Of a stretch of 64,000 nucleotides of DNA, positions 16,842 to 25,814 are shown one piece after another (the first letter of the stretch is position 1; every line of letters starts with the position of its first letter). Source of the stretch: Bacteroidota bacterium (GTDB taxonomy: Bacteria; Bacteroidota; Ignavibacteria; Kryptoniales; JAKASW01). The DNA is taken from contig JAJZNW010000109.1 of assembly GCA_021811615.1 (NCBI GenBank), forward strand, positions 25,676-89,675, written 5' to 3'. The position numbers and the translations under genes were made by a program. A model generated the notes under the pieces. It did not search any database. It saw only the letters and a list, made by a program, of their open reading frames with translations, and was not told the DNA's origin.

Positions 16842-19800
16842 ATGCGTCCCAAAATACTTTTCTATTTCTGCCTGATGATAACTGCCGGTCTTGCCTTGCC
16901 GCCGCTTGGAATTGCGAACTCGCAACAGGTTCGTCCACAAGGCACCACAACAGAGATCGCGTGTTTTCGCTCGACAGGTTTTCCTACGGCCGACGCCCCC
17001 GCGATCGGTGCGGAGATACTGAATGAAGCCTTTACCGGGCTGAAGGTGGACTACCTCTCGGCTCGCCGGTTGAAAGAGCAGCTTAATGCGGGGCGATTCT
17101 CGGCTTTGGTCCTTCCTTACGGCAGCGCGTTCCCGGCGGAAGACTGGGGGACGATCCGGAAATTTCTATCGGAGGGCGGCAATCTTGTCCTCCTCGGGGG
17201 TTATCCGTTCCATCAGCCAGTTCTGCGGGAGAACGGCAAGTGGGTTCTCGGGACACCTCAACCGACTTACGCATACCAACTCTTAATAGGACCCGCCGAC
17301 AAAATCGAGACCGATTCGTCGCCATATTATTCCCGCGGGGCTAAAATTATTTCTGTGCAAGGATCCGGCTTCGACGCTAATGAATTCCGTTTCCCGGGAA
17401 GAGTGTACGAGCTCACTGTTCGATTCACGACGACTAACGATTTTCCGGATGAGATCGGCAGCGCCGGACCGCGCGATGCGGTACTGAGACCTTTGATTCA
17501 GGTCGTCAACGGAGAAGGCCTTCCTGTCGCCTGTCCGCTCCTTGAGATCGACAGGCTGCGTGGATTCGGTGCCGGCGGAAGATGGGTATTGGAGCCGTCA
17601 AACTCGCAACTAAATGCGGCCACGATCAGGAAGTGTGTTGAGACTGCTATGCAGGGGGCCGCGCGGTTAGAGGCATTTCCCATTTACTCATGTGTAGATA
17701 AGGGAGAAGCACCTCTCTTGAGGGTCAATGAGTTTCGTCCAAAACCCGAGCTGACGGATCCACCCAATTCAGAAGTCTCGATCGACGTCCGGAACGCGAA
17801 TGGCCTTGTCGTGTTCAGGTCGTCGATAAACCTTGCCGGCACGCGGAAATTCAAGACAGGCGTAGTACAAGTCAGGCCGGACAAGACTCTTGAGCCGGGA
17901 TTTTACAAAGTACGAATCACGGCCGCTGATGCGAGCTGGCGGCCAAATTCCTTCACTACAGGTTTCTGGGTGATGGACAGGAAACTTCTTGAGTCAGGCC
18001 CGCGTATGTCGGTTTCGAAAGACTGGATTATGAAGGATGGGAAAGTATTCCCGATAATAGGGACAAGCTACATGGCAGGGAACGCGGGAAGGAAATTTCT
18101 TCTGGAACCCAACCCATACTTGTGGCAGAAAGACTTCGCCAGGATGGAGAAACTCGGAATCAATTATGTGCGGACAGGATTCTGGACCGGTTGGCGGATG
18201 GCAATGCTCGATCCGGGATGGATGAACGAGGAATTCCTGAGGTCGCTCGACGCCCTCCTTCTGACCGCGGCAAGTCATCACATCGTGGTATGCTTCAATC
18301 TCTTTGCGTTCCTTCCGCCCGCAAACGGCGGCGTGAATCCTTACCTCGATCCGAAATCGCTCGAGTGGCAAAACGCATTCACGACAATGATCGCCTCGCG
18401 TTACAAGGGAATCGGATGGATTAATTACGATTTGATTAACGAGCCGTCATATTCGCCGCCCGACAAAGTCTGGCAGGAAGTCCCGATAGGAGATAAGTTC
18501 GAAAAGGCTGCGTGGAAGAAATGGGTTCTCAAAACGCATAGTGATGACCGGGACGCAATTTTGGACGACTGGCGGCAGGCAAGCAGCGACACGTTTTCTC
18601 TTCCCACCGATGCGGACCTGGCTTACTCCATGATAAGAGGTGACAGGTTGCCGAGGAAAGGCCTGGACTTCAATATGTTTGCGCAGGATGTCGTATCGGA
18701 CTGGGCCGGGAACCTCAGTGACATCATAGATTCTGCCGGCGGAAGCCCGCTGGTAACTCTCGGGCAGGATGAGGGTGGGATGTCAGGACGCCTTTCCCAG
18801 CAGTGGTATTATCCATTTGTCAGTTATACTTCGGTCCATACGTGGTGGCTGAACAACGACCTTCTGTGGGATGTCGTCTCGACAAAGGTTCCCGAAAAGC
18901 CGGACCTCGTGGAGGAGACCGGACTAATGCGTCTGGAAAACGTTGACGGTGAATCCTGGCGAACTCCCGAAGCGGCCAGGAGACTCCTCGAAAGAAAATT
19001 CGCATACGCGTTTATGGGAGAAGGCGCCGGTGCCGTCGAGTGGTGCTGGAACATAAACGAGTACCAGTCGACTGACAATGAAGTCTCGATCGGGCTGACG
19101 CGGGCCGACGGCACCATGAAGATTGAAACCGAGGTGCTAAGTGAGTTCGCGAATTTCTTCAGGAAAGCCGGGCCGTATCTGCAAGATTATCCGGTAGATC
19201 CAATCGTGGTCGTTATACCGAACTCGAGTTTCTTCACCGGCATGCCTCACGCTTATGCCGGGGCGAAGCGCCTGGTGAGAGTCCTGGGTGAGAATTTCGG
19301 CGTCGCGCCATCGATGCTTTCTGAATACAAACTGACCGCGGGTCGCTTGAAGGGAGTCAAGCTCGTCATAGTACCCGACGCCGGGATGATATCGGATTCC
19401 GCGGCGTATGAGCTTCACCAGGCATCGCTTCATGGCACGAAGGTCCTCTTCACCGGCGCCGTCACGGGAAACGAGTACGGTAAGGTGACGCCGGACTTCA
19501 AGCTTCTGGGGATAAATCCGGGAAGCGCCCCGGTAAGCAGGTATGAACCTACTAACTGGGGGACACGGAAAAATAACTCCGGAAATTTTGTAACATTTGG
19601 TTCCGAAAAACCTGAACATCTTCTCAAAAGCATTTCGCCTCCGCTTGCGGCCCTGAAGGGAAACATTATGGACGAGCCGCTGCCTCTCGAGATGGCAAAG
19701 CAAAAAGGTCCGCTGATAGATATGCTCGCAGCGGTGATGAAGTACGCCGGTATCAAGCCGCATTTGTTCGACTCACCACTGATGTCGCGGGTATTGTATA

Positions 19801-19988
19801 CGGGCGACGCCGCGTTGATCGTGTGTGTCAACGAATCCTCCGCCTCTCTGAGCAGAACCGTCCCGGCAGGCGACTACAAGTATGAGATTCCGGTAGAACC
19901 TGGACGTTCCAGGCTCGCTCTGGTTAATCTTAGAGACGGCAGGATAATCGTTGCCACTGAAGGAAAACCGATCGTCAGAGTGAAATAG
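16842..19988 (+). CDS. Exported clan GH-A glycoside hydrolase with amidotransferase-like domains
   Basis: Large exported glycosidase, 1048 residues, with a signal peptide over about 1-26. Residues 35-130 (VLPYGSAFP, GGNLVLLGGYPF) look like a class I glutamine amidotransferase-like fold of the type used for trimerisation or ligand binding in GH42-related enzymes. A beta-rich linker follows. Residues 385-790 are a (beta/alpha)8 barrel with GINYVRTGFW, INYDLINEPSYS (acid/base Glu of the NEP motif) and DLVEETG as the probable nucleophile strand. Near 800-880 a second amidotransferase-like fold appears (VKLVIVPDAGM). It is most like GH5/GH42/GH39-type enzymes, but I cannot assign a family. A beta-mannan or beta-galactoside target is inferred from neighbours. 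Confidence 0.7.
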   Translation: MRPKILFYFCLMITAGLALPPLGIANSQQVRPQGTTTEIACFRSTGFPTADAPAIGAEILNEAFTGLKVDYLSARRLKEQLNAGRFSALVLPYGSAFPAEDWGTIRKFLSEGGNLVLLGGYPFHQPVLRENGKWVLGTPQPTYAYQLLIGPADKIETDSSPYYSRGAKIISVQGSGFDANEFRFPGRVYELTVRFTTTNDFPDEIGSAGPRDAVLRPLIQVVNGEGLPVACPLLEIDRLRGFGAGGRWVLEPSNSQLNAATIRKCVETAMQGAARLEAFPIYSCVDKGEAPLLRVNEFRPKPELTDPPNSEVSIDVRNANGLVVFRSSINLAGTRKFKTGVVQVRPDKTLEPGFYKVRITAADASWRPNSFTTGFWVMDRKLLESGPRMSVSKDWIMKDGKVFPIIGTSYMAGNAGRKFLLEPNPYLWQKDFARMEKLGINYVRTGFWTGWRMAMLDPGWMNEEFLRSLDALLLTAASHHIVVCFNLFAFLPPANGGVNPYLDPKSLEWQNAFTTMIASRYKGIGWINYDLINEPSYSPPDKVWQEVPIGDKFEKAAWKKWVLKTHSDDRDAILDDWRQASSDTFSLPTDADLAYSMIRGDRLPRKGLDFNMFAQDVVSDWAGNLSDIIDSAGGSPLVTLGQDEGGMSGRLSQQWYYPFVSYTSVHTWWLNNDLLWDVVSTKVPEKPDLVEETGLMRLENVDGESWRTPEAARRLLERKFAYAFMGEGAGAVEWCWNINEYQSTDNEVSIGLTRADGTMKIETEVLSEFANFFRKAGPYLQDYPVDPIVVVIPNSSFFTGMPHAYAGAKRLVRVLGENFGVAPSMLSEYKLTAGRLKGVKLVIVPDAGMISDSAAYELHQASLHGTKVLFTGAVTGNEYGKVTPDFKLLGINPGSAPVSRYEPTNWGTRKNNSGNFVTFGSEKPEHLLKSISPPLAALKGNIMDEPLPLEMAKQKGPLIDMLAAVMKYAGIKPHLFDSPLMSRVLYTGDAALIVCVNESSASLSRTVPAGDYKYEIPVEPGRSRLALVNLRDGRIIVATEGKPIVRVK

Positions 19989-20194
19989 CCGTTTCTCACG
20001 AGAGGTTGACTTAGGTACCGCCCGGCAGCCGGTGCGAAGATGTGGCCGGTAAGTCAGGCAGGCTCCTGAAGCTTGTATTTATCCGGCTTGCTTGTTAAGT
20101 AGTGATGATTTGTCGGGAGCTCCGGGGGGAACTCTGCCGTTTCCCCGGGAGGCTTTCTAAATCTAAAGTCGATGGAAGGAGGGCTTTCGGATTT

Positions 20195-22741
20195 ATGAAA
20201 TCGAGTCACAGGTTAAGATTGCGGGTTCAGCTCAGGTTATTGCGCAGCTCTATGCTGCAGGAATTTCCCCGATTCCTCATCGCCTGTTTTATCACAATGT
20301 TAACGGGTGGAGCTGCGTTCAGTAAGTCAGCCGGCCTTTCGGATTCCCTGCGTATCAACAGGGAAGGCTATTTCGCGATGCAGGGACTTAACGTAATGGC
20401 GTACAGTGATTTCTATCCTGAAGGGCACCAGGGCGGGATTACTATCGTCCAGTTTGGTGAGCGTGACGCCGCGAACGGAGATGTCCGAATAGATCCGACT
20501 CCCGGACAGTGGTCGCCGGTGCCGAAGATGGGGCCGCGCATCGTGGACCGCAAGGATGGGATTATCAAAGTAACGCTATGGTATCCCGACTCGAGTCAGG
20601 ATGGAAAAGGCTTCAATCCGCTCGTCTACCCAAGACTTAATTTCAAATACACCGTCGAAACAAAGGCGGTCGGCTCCAGCGTCGAAGTCACGGTAGACCT
20701 GGACAAGCCTCTTCCGGAGAAATGGTCCAACCGGGTCGGTTTCAATATGGAACTTTTCCCTGCGAGCTATTTCGGGAAGTACTATCTGATGGATGGAAAA
20801 TCGGGCGTGTTCCCGAGACAGGAGGACAGCCCCGTCTGCCGTAACGCCGAAGGTAAGCTCGAAGTCCGACCGATGGCTGTTGGGAAGGAGCTGATCGTTT
20901 CGCCGGGAGACCCTAAGACCGGGATAAAGTTCGTCAGCATGAAAGGGAATCTCGAGCTGATAGACGGCCGCGGATTGTACAACAACGGTTGGTTCGTAGT
21001 ACGCTCCACGATCCCTGCGGGCGAGACGAGAAACGTCGTCAGGTGGGTGATCAGCCCGAGGACGGATACGAGCTGGAGGTACACGCCGGTCGTACAGGTG
21101 TCCCAGGTTGGCTACGCGCCTTCACAGGGAAAGCTCGCCGTAATCGAATTGGACAAACTCACCGACAGCTACCTCCCCATTCAACTCGTGAAGATAACGC
21201 CCGATTCCGAGATCGTCGTGAAGACAGATTACCATCCGGTCCCCTGGGGAGATTTCCTCAGGTACAAATACCTGAAATTCGATTTCACAGACGTGAAGAC
21301 TCCGGGAATTTATAAGGTTAAATATGGGAAGGAAGAGTCGAACGAGTTTCAAATAGCGGCAAACGTGTTTGCTCAGAACGTCTGGCAGCCGACACTTGAA
21401 TATTTCCTCGCCGAACAGATGTGCCACATGAAAGTCGAAGACAGATACAGGGTATGGCACGGTCTCTGTCATATGGACGACGCCACGATGGCGCCCGTCA
21501 ACAAGGATCACTTCGACGGATACTTCCAGGGGCCGTCCACGCTCTGTAAATGGAAGTCCGGGCAACATGTCCCGGGCCTCAACATCGGAGGATGGCACGA
21601 TGCCGGCGATTACGATCTCAGGGTCGAATCACAGGCAGGAACTGTCTACAGGCTCGGCCTTATGTACGAGCTCTTCCACAACGACATCGACCAGACTTCG
21701 ATTAACGAGACCAAGAGGCTGACTCAGATACACGTTCCCGACGGGAAGCCGGACATACTCGAGCAGATGGAACACGGACTCCTTGCGATAGTCGCGGGAT
21801 ACACCGAATGCGGCATCCACTTCAGGGGAATCCAGGAAGCCACGCTGCACCAGTATACTCTGCTGGGCGACGGGATGAACGCGACTGATAATCTCGTTTA
21901 CCGGCCCGGGGCTACGGACCCGATTCTGCATCGGCCGCTGAAGCCGGATGACAGGATGGTCTTTACACAGATAGACCCGAAGCGCGAGCTGTATGTCGCC
22001 GCGGCACTCGCCGAGTCGTACAGGGTGATGAAAGACTTTAACCGCCCTCTTGCCGAGAAGAGCCTTGCCCTTGCGGAGAAGGTGTTCAGGGAAGACGCTC
22101 ACGCTCCGGTCCCGTACAAAATAAACGCAGCTGCGGAGCTGTACCTGACGACGGGGAAGAATGTGTATAGGGACTTCCTTCTTGCGAGTGTCGACACTAT
22201 CTGCGAAAACGTCATACCGTACAGCATTGAACTGGGAAGAATCACTTCCAGGATCAACAGCAGCGGGTTCACCACGAAAGTGGAACGGGCCGTAGAATCG
22301 ACAGTAGCAGAAGTAGACCGTATGATGGAGCAGAATCCATACGGCGTTCCTTACAAACCGTACATCTGGGGAGCGGGCTGGCAGATACAGGAATTCGGAG
22401 TCGATATGCTGTTCCTCCATCTCGGTTTCCCGAGACTTGTCAGCGCCCAATACGCATGGAACGCACTCGATTTCGTCCTCGGCTGTCATCCTGGGAGCAA
22501 CACCGCTTCCTTTGTTTCGGGAGTCGGTGTAAATTCCATGACCGTGGCGTATGGCGCGAACAGGGCAGATTTGTCGTATATCCCGGGAGGTGTCGCAAGC
22601 GGCACGGCGCTTATCAGACCCGACCTGCCGGAATTGAAAGTCTGGCCGTATTTCTGGCAGCAGGGCGAATACGTTATGGGAGGCGGAGCGACGAACTTCA
22701 TGCTGCTTGCCATGGCAGCGGATAATCTATTGAACAAATAG
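20195..22741 (+). CDS. GH9 family glucanase with N-terminal Ig-like domain
   Basis: Endo- or exo-acting beta-glucanase of 848 residues from 20195. The ATG at 20195 is preferred to 20102 because GGAAGGAGGG sits 11 bases upstream. A signal segment lies about 20-46. A beta-rich N-terminal region leads to an Ig-like domain (about 300-395, VSQVGYAPSQGK, typical of CelD_N) and then the (alpha/alpha)6 GH9 barrel. GGWHDAGDYD carries the paired aspartates D469 and D472, and WQQGEYVMGGGATN carries the likely acid E825. The family NP/HHR loop is represented by GCHPGSNTASFVSG. It would cut beta-1,4-glucan or glucomannan backbones outside the cytoplasm. It starts 207 bases after the upstream glycosidase gene and is followed after 24 bases by the TolB-like gene. 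Confidence 0.88.
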   Translation: MKSSHRLRLRVQLRLLRSSMLQEFPRFLIACFITMLTGGAAFSKSAGLSDSLRINREGYFAMQGLNVMAYSDFYPEGHQGGITIVQFGERDAANGDVRIDPTPGQWSPVPKMGPRIVDRKDGIIKVTLWYPDSSQDGKGFNPLVYPRLNFKYTVETKAVGSSVEVTVDLDKPLPEKWSNRVGFNMELFPASYFGKYYLMDGKSGVFPRQEDSPVCRNAEGKLEVRPMAVGKELIVSPGDPKTGIKFVSMKGNLELIDGRGLYNNGWFVVRSTIPAGETRNVVRWVISPRTDTSWRYTPVVQVSQVGYAPSQGKLAVIELDKLTDSYLPIQLVKITPDSEIVVKTDYHPVPWGDFLRYKYLKFDFTDVKTPGIYKVKYGKEESNEFQIAANVFAQNVWQPTLEYFLAEQMCHMKVEDRYRVWHGLCHMDDATMAPVNKDHFDGYFQGPSTLCKWKSGQHVPGLNIGGWHDAGDYDLRVESQAGTVYRLGLMYELFHNDIDQTSINETKRLTQIHVPDGKPDILEQMEHGLLAIVAGYTECGIHFRGIQEATLHQYTLLGDGMNATDNLVYRPGATDPILHRPLKPDDRMVFTQIDPKRELYVAAALAESYRVMKDFNRPLAEKSLALAEKVFREDAHAPVPYKINAAAELYLTTGKNVYRDFLLASVDTICENVIPYSIELGRITSRINSSGFTTKVERAVESTVAEVDRMMEQNPYGVPYKPYIWGAGWQIQEFGVDMLFLHLGFPRLVSAQYAWNALDFVLGCHPGSNTASFVSGVGVNSMTVAYGANRADLSYIPGGVASGTALIRPDLPELKVWPYFWQQGEYVMGGGATNFMLLAMAADNLLNK

Positions 22742-22765
22742 AAAATCAAATGAGGAGTTGCAGTC

Positions 22766-24337
22766 ATGGGCGAGCAAATACAACCGTGTGAACGGACTGG
22801 AAAGTTGATGCGGGCGCTGCTGGCTGTGGTTTGCGGCTGTACCATGATGGGAAGTGTCGCCTGGTGTCAGCAGGAATTCCCTCTCGGTTCCATGAAATTC
22901 ACCGGGGAGACCAACGTCGGCAACGTTAAATTGCCGGGCTCCGCAGTTTACGACTCGGCGAACCGTACCTACCGCGTGACAGGAAGCGGCAACAACATGT
23001 GGTTCAACGAGGACGATTTCTTCTTTGTCTGGAGGAAGGCGAGCGGGGATTTCAGGGTGGAGACCGAAGTTACCTGGATCGGCAAGGGAAAAATGGAAGA
23101 CCGGAAGGCGGCCTGGGTCATAAGGGCGGGACTCGCCAAAAACGATCCATACGTCGACGCGGTCGACCACGGCCGTGGACTCATTTGCCTGCAGTACAGG
23201 CTCGTCAAGGGAGGGACGACGCTCGAAGTGCGATCTCCGATCTGGGCCCCCGTGAGACCTGAAGGAGTCACGAACTGGAGCCCGCACACACAGATGATAC
23301 TCGAACGCGACGGAAACCAGTTTACAATGTGGGTCGTCCAGGATGGGAAGAAGTACAATGTCGGGACTGTAACGGTAAACCTGCCGGAGAATGTGTACGC
23401 GGGCCTCGGCGTCTGCTCACACGACTCCACGATTTCCGAAACTGCCGTTTTCTCACATCTGACATTCAAAGAAATCGGAGTAATACCCATGGAAAAGCGG
23501 GAAGTGGAAAGTACGCTCGAGGCTATCTCGATCAGCACAGGAGTAAGAACGACCGTCTACACGGCGAAGGAACATTTCGAGGCCCCTAACTGGAGCCGCG
23601 ATGGCAGGTCGCTTTACTTCAACATGGATGGAAGGATCTATACGATCCCCGCCAGCGGCGGAACACCGAAGATCCTGAAAACGGGATTTGCCGACAAGTG
23701 CAATAACGACCATGGCCTTTCTCCGGACGGGAAGGACCTTGCCGTAAGCGACCAGAGCAAGGACGGCAAGTCGCGCATCTATATCCTGCCGAGCGGAGGA
23801 GGGACACCGCGTCTTATCACCGAACTCGGACCATCTTATTGGCACGGCTGGTCTCCCGACGGGAAGACTCTCGCCTACTGCGCCGAGCGCGGAGGGAACT
23901 TCGGCATTTACACCATTTCTGTTCACGGTGGAACGGAGACAAGACTGACCACTGCACCGGGCCTCGATGACGGACCTGATTACTCCCCCGACGGCAAATA
24001 CATCTATTTCAATTCCGATCGAGCCGGCCAGATGAAAATATGGCGCATGAACGCGGACGGGTCGGACCAGGTACAATTCACACCCGACGACGACTACAAC
24101 GATTGGTTTGCCCACCCATCGCCCGATGGGAAATGGATCGTATTCCTTTCCTACGATAAGAGCGTGAAAGGTCATCTGCCCGATAAGGATGTCGTGCTTA
24201 GAATCATGTCCACCTCGGGAGGCGCGCCGAAGGTCCTGGCGAGTTTGTTCGGCGGACAGGGAACGATCAACGTCCCTTCGTGGTCTCCTGACAGCAAATA
24301 CGTCGCCTTCGTCAGCTACAGGCTCGTTAAGCCGTGA
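22766..24337 (+). CDS. Exported concanavalin-like domain fused to TolB-type beta-propeller
   Basis: Exported protein of 523 residues with an N-terminal hydrophobic signal at about 14-34. Residues 40-235 resemble a DUF1349/laminin-G-like jelly roll (NNMWFNEDDFFFVWRKASG, GLICLQYRL). From 255 there are six TolB/PD40-type blades with the WSPDGKxLxF signature: WSRDGRSLYF, LSPDGKDLAV, WSPDGKTLAY, YSPDGKYIYF, PSPDGKWIVF, WSPDSKYVAF. No catalytic site is seen. The gene lies 24 bases after the GH9 gene and has an AGGAG ribosome site. A glycan-binding or surface-sensing role fits the neighbourhood but is inference. It is not the TolB of the Tol-Pal system, given the extra domain and context. Confidence 0.75.
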   Translation: MGEQIQPCERTGKLMRALLAVVCGCTMMGSVAWCQQEFPLGSMKFTGETNVGNVKLPGSAVYDSANRTYRVTGSGNNMWFNEDDFFFVWRKASGDFRVETEVTWIGKGKMEDRKAAWVIRAGLAKNDPYVDAVDHGRGLICLQYRLVKGGTTLEVRSPIWAPVRPEGVTNWSPHTQMILERDGNQFTMWVVQDGKKYNVGTVTVNLPENVYAGLGVCSHDSTISETAVFSHLTFKEIGVIPMEKREVESTLEAISISTGVRTTVYTAKEHFEAPNWSRDGRSLYFNMDGRIYTIPASGGTPKILKTGFADKCNNDHGLSPDGKDLAVSDQSKDGKSRIYILPSGGGTPRLITELGPSYWHGWSPDGKTLAYCAERGGNFGIYTISVHGGTETRLTTAPGLDDGPDYSPDGKYIYFNSDRAGQMKIWRMNADGSDQVQFTPDDDYNDWFAHPSPDGKWIVFLSYDKSVKGHLPDKDVVLRIMSTSGGAPKVLASLFGGQGTINVPSWSPDSKYVAFVSYRLVKP

Positions 24338-24491
24338 TGAGTACGCCGGGGCCATCTTCGATGGAATATGGGCGAGTTGTTCTTATCTTACGGAAAATGA
24401 GACGGCCCGTGGCAGGGCATCAACCGTTGTCTCTTTCAGTCATATATTATATAAATGAATTATCGGTTATCACTATTGAGGATGCAAGGAT

Positions 24492-25481
24492 ATGAAGGTA
24501 TTATTTATCGGTGGAACGGGAAACATCAGCACATCGGTCAGCAGGCTTTGTATTGAAAAGGGGATCGACCTCTATCTCCTCAACCGCGGAAAAAGGGGGG
24601 TCAGGATAAAGGGTGCCAAGACGCTGGTCGGCGATGTATCGAAACCGGGCCAACTGTCGAGTGTGTTGAAAGGCCATAAATGGGACGCAGTCGTGAACTG
24701 GATCGCTTTCACGCCGGAGGATGTCGAAAGGGACATCGAACTCTTCCGCGGGAAGACCGGGCAGTATGTGTTCATAAGCTCGGCTTCGGCTTACCAGAAG
24801 CCGCCCACTTTTTCCATCATTACCGAGTCCACTCCTTTGTATAATCCGCACTGGGAATATTCACGAAACAAAATCGCATGCGAAGAGAGACTCAATCATG
24901 CCTACCGGGATGAAGACTTCCCGATCACGGTAGTTCGTCCATCATTTACTTATGACACCGTCATCCCGCTGGCCATCGGAGGATGGAACGAATACACGGC
25001 GGTCGACCGTATGAAGAAGGGGAAGAAAATTATAGTCCACGGAGACGGAACCTCGTTATGGACGATTACTCACGCCGAAGATTTCGCGAAGGGATTCGCC
25101 GGCCTCCTCGGTCATCAACAGGCGATTGGTCAGCCATTCACAATTACTTCCGACGAGGTGCTGACCTGGGACCAGATATACCGGACGGTGGCGGAGGCCG
25201 CCGGAGCGGAAGCGAACATCGTACACATCGCGACCGATTTCCTCGTGAAGTTCGACGAGTCGTTCGAGGGTTCTCTTCTCGGCGACAAATCACATTGCGC
25301 GATCTTCGATAATTCCAAGATCAAATCGTTCGTACCGGATTTCAAGGCGACGATAACCCTGAAAGAGGGCGTGAAGAAGACACTGGCATGGTTCGACGCA
25401 CACCCGAAGCGGAAGGTGGTCCTGGATAGTACGAACAAAATGATGGACCGAATAATAGAAACGTATGAGAGGATGAAGTGA
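24492..25481 (+). CDS. NAD-dependent epimerase/dehydratase family protein (extended SDR)
   Basis: Cytosolic extended short-chain dehydrogenase of 329 residues. The dinucleotide-binding motif is at the very N-terminus (FIGGTGNIS). A catalytic serine pair FISSASAYQ is followed by Y-S-R-N-K, the YxxxK motif, near 120. It resembles the isoflavone reductase/CSP41-like branch of nucleotide-sugar epimerases, whose substrates are often unknown. Ribosome site GAGGATGCAAGGAT. It lies between the propeller protein and the epimerases, so a sugar or sugar-lactone substrate is plausible but unproven. Confidence 0.8.
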   Translation: MKVLFIGGTGNISTSVSRLCIEKGIDLYLLNRGKRGVRIKGAKTLVGDVSKPGQLSSVLKGHKWDAVVNWIAFTPEDVERDIELFRGKTGQYVFISSASAYQKPPTFSIITESTPLYNPHWEYSRNKIACEERLNHAYRDEDFPITVVRPSFTYDTVIPLAIGGWNEYTAVDRMKKGKKIIVHGDGTSLWTITHAEDFAKGFAGLLGHQQAIGQPFTITSDEVLTWDQIYRTVAEAAGAEANIVHIATDFLVKFDESFEGSLLGDKSHCAIFDNSKIKSFVPDFKATITLKEGVKKTLAWFDAHPKRKVVLDSTNKMMDRIIETYERMK

Positions 25482-25814
25482 AAAAGCTTCCGGACAAAGC
25501 GATAGATGACGGTTCGGCCGACAATTCGAAATCCGGGAAAGCTGGGACTGATGATGGAACGCGTTCCTTCTTTTCCTGAGGATGTCCGGTGATCGACTCG
25601 CCGGGCTTCCGGAATATGGACATTCCAATTGGAGTCGGTCCCATTCTGGAAGACGGCCATGATTGATAATGCCGCCGATGCTGGCTAATTTAGGTTGAAA
25701 TTTCGGTAAATGCCTCGAAGGGAGAGAGGAAGAATAGGTTTTGGAACTACGTCGTTCGAGATCGGATGGATCTTAACCTGCCAGTGATGCAATAAACCAA
25801 CCAAGGGAGAAGCC
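25482..25814. other. Intergenic region without a supported gene
   Basis: About 330 bases between the SDR and the exported epimerase. A 33-codon frame starts with a GTG overlapping the SDR stop, and another short frame (near 25590) reads IDSPGFRNMDIPIGVGPI, which looks protein-like. Both may be remnants of a decayed gene; neither is supported as functional. No clear promoter or terminator is seen. Confidence 0.35.

Noticed and set aside
22766..24337. Assignment as the Tol-Pal protein TolB
   Set aside because: Extra N-terminal jelly-roll domain and glycosidase neighbours do not fit; only the propeller repeats are shared.
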